DNA of 64,000 nucleotides from Moorella thermoacetica (lineage in GTDB: Bacteria; Bacillota; DSM-521; Neomoorellales; Neomoorellaceae). This document shows positions 60,407-64,000 of this stretch, piece after piece. A model generated the notes under the pieces. That model worked only from the letters and a program-made list of their open reading frames with translations, was not told the DNA's origin and did no database searches. The position numbers and the translations under genes were made by a program. Position 1 is the stretch's first letter. Each line of letters starts with the position of its first letter. The stretch is from assembly GCF_001267405.1 (NCBI RefSeq), contig NZ_CP012369.1, positions 83,501-147,500 on the forward strand, read 5' to 3'.

Positions 60407-61489
60407 TTGCATAAATTCGCCTTCATGATCCACCCCCTGGACATCCACGACGTTACCCGTAAATTCCCTGTTGCCCGCCACCTGCCTCCGGCCCTGCTGG
60501 AGAAAGCGGTACGCTATCTGCCGCCCATCAAGGCTTCCCATATTACCGGCGTCCGCTCCGCCTACGCTGAAACCGAGGGGTGGTTTGTGGCCTGCTCCCT
60601 GACAAGCCGCCAGATGCTCTCTCTGCCCCAGGATCTGGTCATCAAAAAGCTAATCCGTACCGGTCGCTTGGCCGAAAAACTGGGAGCCGAGATCCTGGGC
60701 CTGGGGGCCATGACCTCCGTAGTGGGCGATGCCGGCATCACCATTGCCCGCCACCTGAACATAGCCGTCACCACCGGCAACAGCTACACGGTAGCCACTG
60801 CCCTCGAAGCCACCGCCAAGGCTGCTGCAATGATGGACATCGACCTGACCCGGGCCGAGATAGCGATTATGGGGGCCACGGGCTCCATTGGCGCCGTCTG
60901 TGCCCGGATTCTGGCCCGCAACTGCCGGCACCTGACCCTGATTGCCCGTAATGAAGAAAAACTGGCCCGCCTGGCGCATCAGATTAAAGAAGAAACCGGT
61001 CTTAAGGCCCGGGTAACCAATCATTCCCGGGAAGCCCTGCGCCGGGCCGATGTCATTATTACCGTCACCTCGGCGGTAGATACCGTGATTGAACCCGAGG
61101 ACCTGAAACCAGGTGCCGTAGTTTGCGACGTCGCCCGGCCCCGGGATGTCTCGCGGCGGGTAGCCGAGGTGCGCGACGACGTCCTGGTTATCGACGGCGG
61201 TGTCGTCCAGGTCCCCGGGGATGTCGACTTCCATTTTAACTTTGGCTATCCCCCGGGCCTCTCCTACGCCTGTATGGCCGAAACCATGATCCTGGCCCTG
61301 GAGGGCAGGATTGAAAACTTTACCCTGGGCCGGGAGTTGACGGTAGAACAAATCGACACCATTAACCGGCTGGCCGCCAAGCACGGCTTTCAAGTTGCCG
61401 GCTTCCGCAGCTTTGAACTACCTGTTTCCGAGGAGCAGGTGGCGGCCATCAGGGAGCGAGCACGGCAGCGGGCCGCCCTGGCCCGTTAA
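60407..61489 (+). CDS. Acyl-ACP-reductase-like oxidoreductase
   Basis: A 360-residue Rossmann enzyme resembling the cyanobacterial long-chain acyl-ACP reductase (AAR). Parallel segments are VTTGNSYTVATALEATAKAA, IMGATGSIGAVCARILARNC, LTLIARNEEKLARL, and CMAETMILALEGRIENFTLG. The last corresponds to the AAR stretch holding the catalytic cysteine, here Cys289. AAR converts acyl-ACP or acyl-CoA to fatty aldehyde with NADPH. TTG 60407 lies seven bases after GGAGGAGGT; the upstream in-frame TTG 60374 is in the repeat. Substrate unknown. Homology is by recollection, not alignment. Confidence 0.7.
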   Translation: MHKFAFMIHPLDIHDVTRKFPVARHLPPALLEKAVRYLPPIKASHITGVRSAYAETEGWFVACSLTSRQMLSLPQDLVIKKLIRTGRLAEKLGAEILGLGAMTSVVGDAGITIARHLNIAVTTGNSYTVATALEATAKAAAMMDIDLTRAEIAIMGATGSIGAVCARILARNCRHLTLIARNEEKLARLAHQIKEETGLKARVTNHSREALRRADVIITVTSAVDTVIEPEDLKPGAVVCDVARPRDVSRRVAEVRDDVLVIDGGVVQVPGDVDFHFNFGYPPGLSYACMAETMILALEGRIENFTLGRELTVEQIDTINRLAAKHGFQVAGFRSFELPVSEEQVAAIRERARQRAALAR

Positions 61490-61528
61490 CCCCGCGCCAT
61501 CAGGGCGGTGAATGATAAATGAAAAGTC

Positions 61529-61557
61529 TTGACATGGTTGCCGGGCAGACCTATAAT
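61529..61557 (+). promoter_or_regulatory. Consensus sigma-A promoter of greA
   Basis: TTGACA (61529-61534) and TATAAT (61552-61557) are perfect and 17 bases apart. The leader to the greA start is about 185 bases and holds a tandem repeat and a strong hairpin. Confidence 0.88.
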
Positions 61558-61570
61558 ACACATAAACAAA

Positions 61571-61641
61571 GAGAGGGAAAGTATAACCATGAGAGGGCAA
61601 GTATAACAAGCACTGGGGCGGAAAGCCCCGGTGCTTGTTAT
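61571..61641 (+). repeat. greA leader with 20-bp tandem repeat and 17-bp hairpin
   Basis: GAGAGGGAAAGTATAAC (61571-61587) and GAGAGGGCAAGTATAAC (61591-61607) are 20 bases apart with one mismatch. ATAACAAGCACTGGGGC pairs with GCCCCGGTGCTTGTTAT (61603-61619 and 61625-61641) around loop GGAAA. A five-codon reading ATG-AGA-GGG-CAA-GTA-TAA (61589-61606) follows GAGAGGG. No T run follows the hairpin, so it is not an ordinary terminator. Confidence 0.6.
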
Positions 61642-61749
61642 GGTAGTTAGCCCTGTTAGCTGCCCGCATAAAGAGGCGGGGAAAGACATATATTGAGATA
61701 GCACTGGCAACCTAATTATCACAGTGGTATTAAGGGGAGCGAGCAGAGG

Positions 61750-63706
<1,957 letters not shown>

Positions 63707-63769
63707 GCAAAACGCCCTATAAGCTCAAACGGGCGGGAAAGACAGGTCTTAACGCGTGTAAAAAGCCAT

Positions 63770-63816
63770 GGGTGGCGCTTAAAAGGAAATGCCCTTCCTT
63801 GATCGCCACCCTTTTT
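63770..63816 (+). terminator. Terminator after lysS
   Basis: GGGTGGCG/CGCCACCC outer stem (63770-63777 and 63804-63811), with an inner AAGGAA/TTCCTT stem, followed by five T bases. Confidence 0.85.
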
Positions 63817-63877
63817 CGTGTTATATTAACACCTGCGTTTCGACGAGGGCCCAATGAATTTGGGGGAGAAAAACCCC

Positions 63878-63906
63878 TTGACAAGGACCCTCGCGAAGAG
63901 TAAAAT
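63878..63906 (+). promoter_or_regulatory. Tandem promoter P1, probably of an rRNA operon
   Basis: TTGACA (63878-63883) and TAAAAT (63901-63906) with a 17-base spacer, starting CTTGACAAGG. A near copy, P2, follows 90 bases later. Such twin strong promoters after lysS fit an rRNA operon beyond the right edge. The rRNA itself is not visible. Confidence 0.8.
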
Positions 63907-63967
63907 ACAAACTTGCCGGTTGCGAGAGCGACCGGGAGGAAGTCAGGAGCGAAGGCAAAAAAAGCTC

Positions 63968-63997
63968 TTGACAAGGTGACGCGGAAAGTGATAAAAT
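63968..63997 (+). promoter_or_regulatory. Tandem promoter P2, probably of an rRNA operon
   Basis: TTGACA (63968-63973) and TAAAAT (63992-63997) with an 18-base spacer. It repeats the CTTGACAAGG start of P1 and a CGCG-AAG-GT core, so the two look duplicated. Confidence 0.75.
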
Positions 63998-64000
63998 AAA

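Overview
The window looks like the chromosome of a thermophilic, endospore-forming, acetogenic Firmicute, and I infer Moorella thermoacetica or a very close relative. Three observations support this. The formate-tetrahydrofolate ligase at 23128-24807 is 559 residues long and reads like the well-studied M. thermoacetica enzyme. Sporulation genes are present (spoVT, spoIID-like, yabP, yabQ, spoIIE, a spore-type Lon protease). The DNA is GC-rich with many TTG and GTG starts. The assignment comes from memory of the family, not from a search.

Layout. 0-6.9 kb: MscS channel, then the Bacillus-like order spoVT-mazG-hup-yabO-(spoIID-like)-yabP-yabQ-(small HTH)-divIC-S1 protein. 6.9-14.1 kb: Ppx/GppA phosphatase, then ubiX-ubiD-ubiA, an ABC importer whose permease carries an in-frame TAG, and an LpdD-like protein. 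This block fits menaquinone or aromatic-acid decarboxylation chemistry. 14-15.5 kb: L,D-transpeptidase and a small membrane transporter. 15.6-22 kb: tRNA-Met, tRNA-Glu, spoIIE, tilS, ftsH, ndk. 22-26.2 kb: niaR, an unknown gene, fhs (Wood-Ljungdahl pathway, with a Rex-like operator) and folP. 26.3-30.4 kb: PAP2 phosphatase and pstC-pstA-pstB-phoU behind a four-repeat Pho box. 30.4-39.9 kb: MFS transporter, yqhV-like gene, comA-comB (sulfolactate synthesis), UPF0756, panB, CvpA, M18 aminopeptidase, yedF, HEAT-repeat protein, DUF951 and a CGGC-like protein. 40-46.3 kb: rpsF-ssb-rpsR-yybS-rplI-lon-dnaB, a set that lies on the other side of oriC in Bacillus. 46.4-51.8 kb: macro-domain protein, DUF763, hcp, cytX with a TPP riboswitch, folK. 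51.9-58.7 kb: DUF2520 dehydrogenase-panC-panD, birA, bioY, DUF1284, coaX, dusB (CoA and biotin metabolism). 58.7-61.5 kb: an HTH regulator, an unknown Rossmann-like protein and an acyl-ACP-reductase-like enzyme. 61.5-64 kb: greA, lysS, a terminator and two tandem strong promoters that probably drive an rRNA operon beyond the right edge.

Regulation is unusually legible. I see candidate sigma-G, Spo0A, PhoP, Rex, CRP/FNR-type (HcpR-like), BirA and DnaA sites plus a TPP riboswitch. The least explained features are a mosaic family of intergenic elements that end on Shine-Dalgarno sequences (upstream of rpsR, panC, coaX, the 59.4 kb gene and the 60.4 kb gene), and the three-gene cluster at 58.7-61.5 kb whose last product keeps the catalytic cysteine context of cyanobacterial acyl-ACP reductase.
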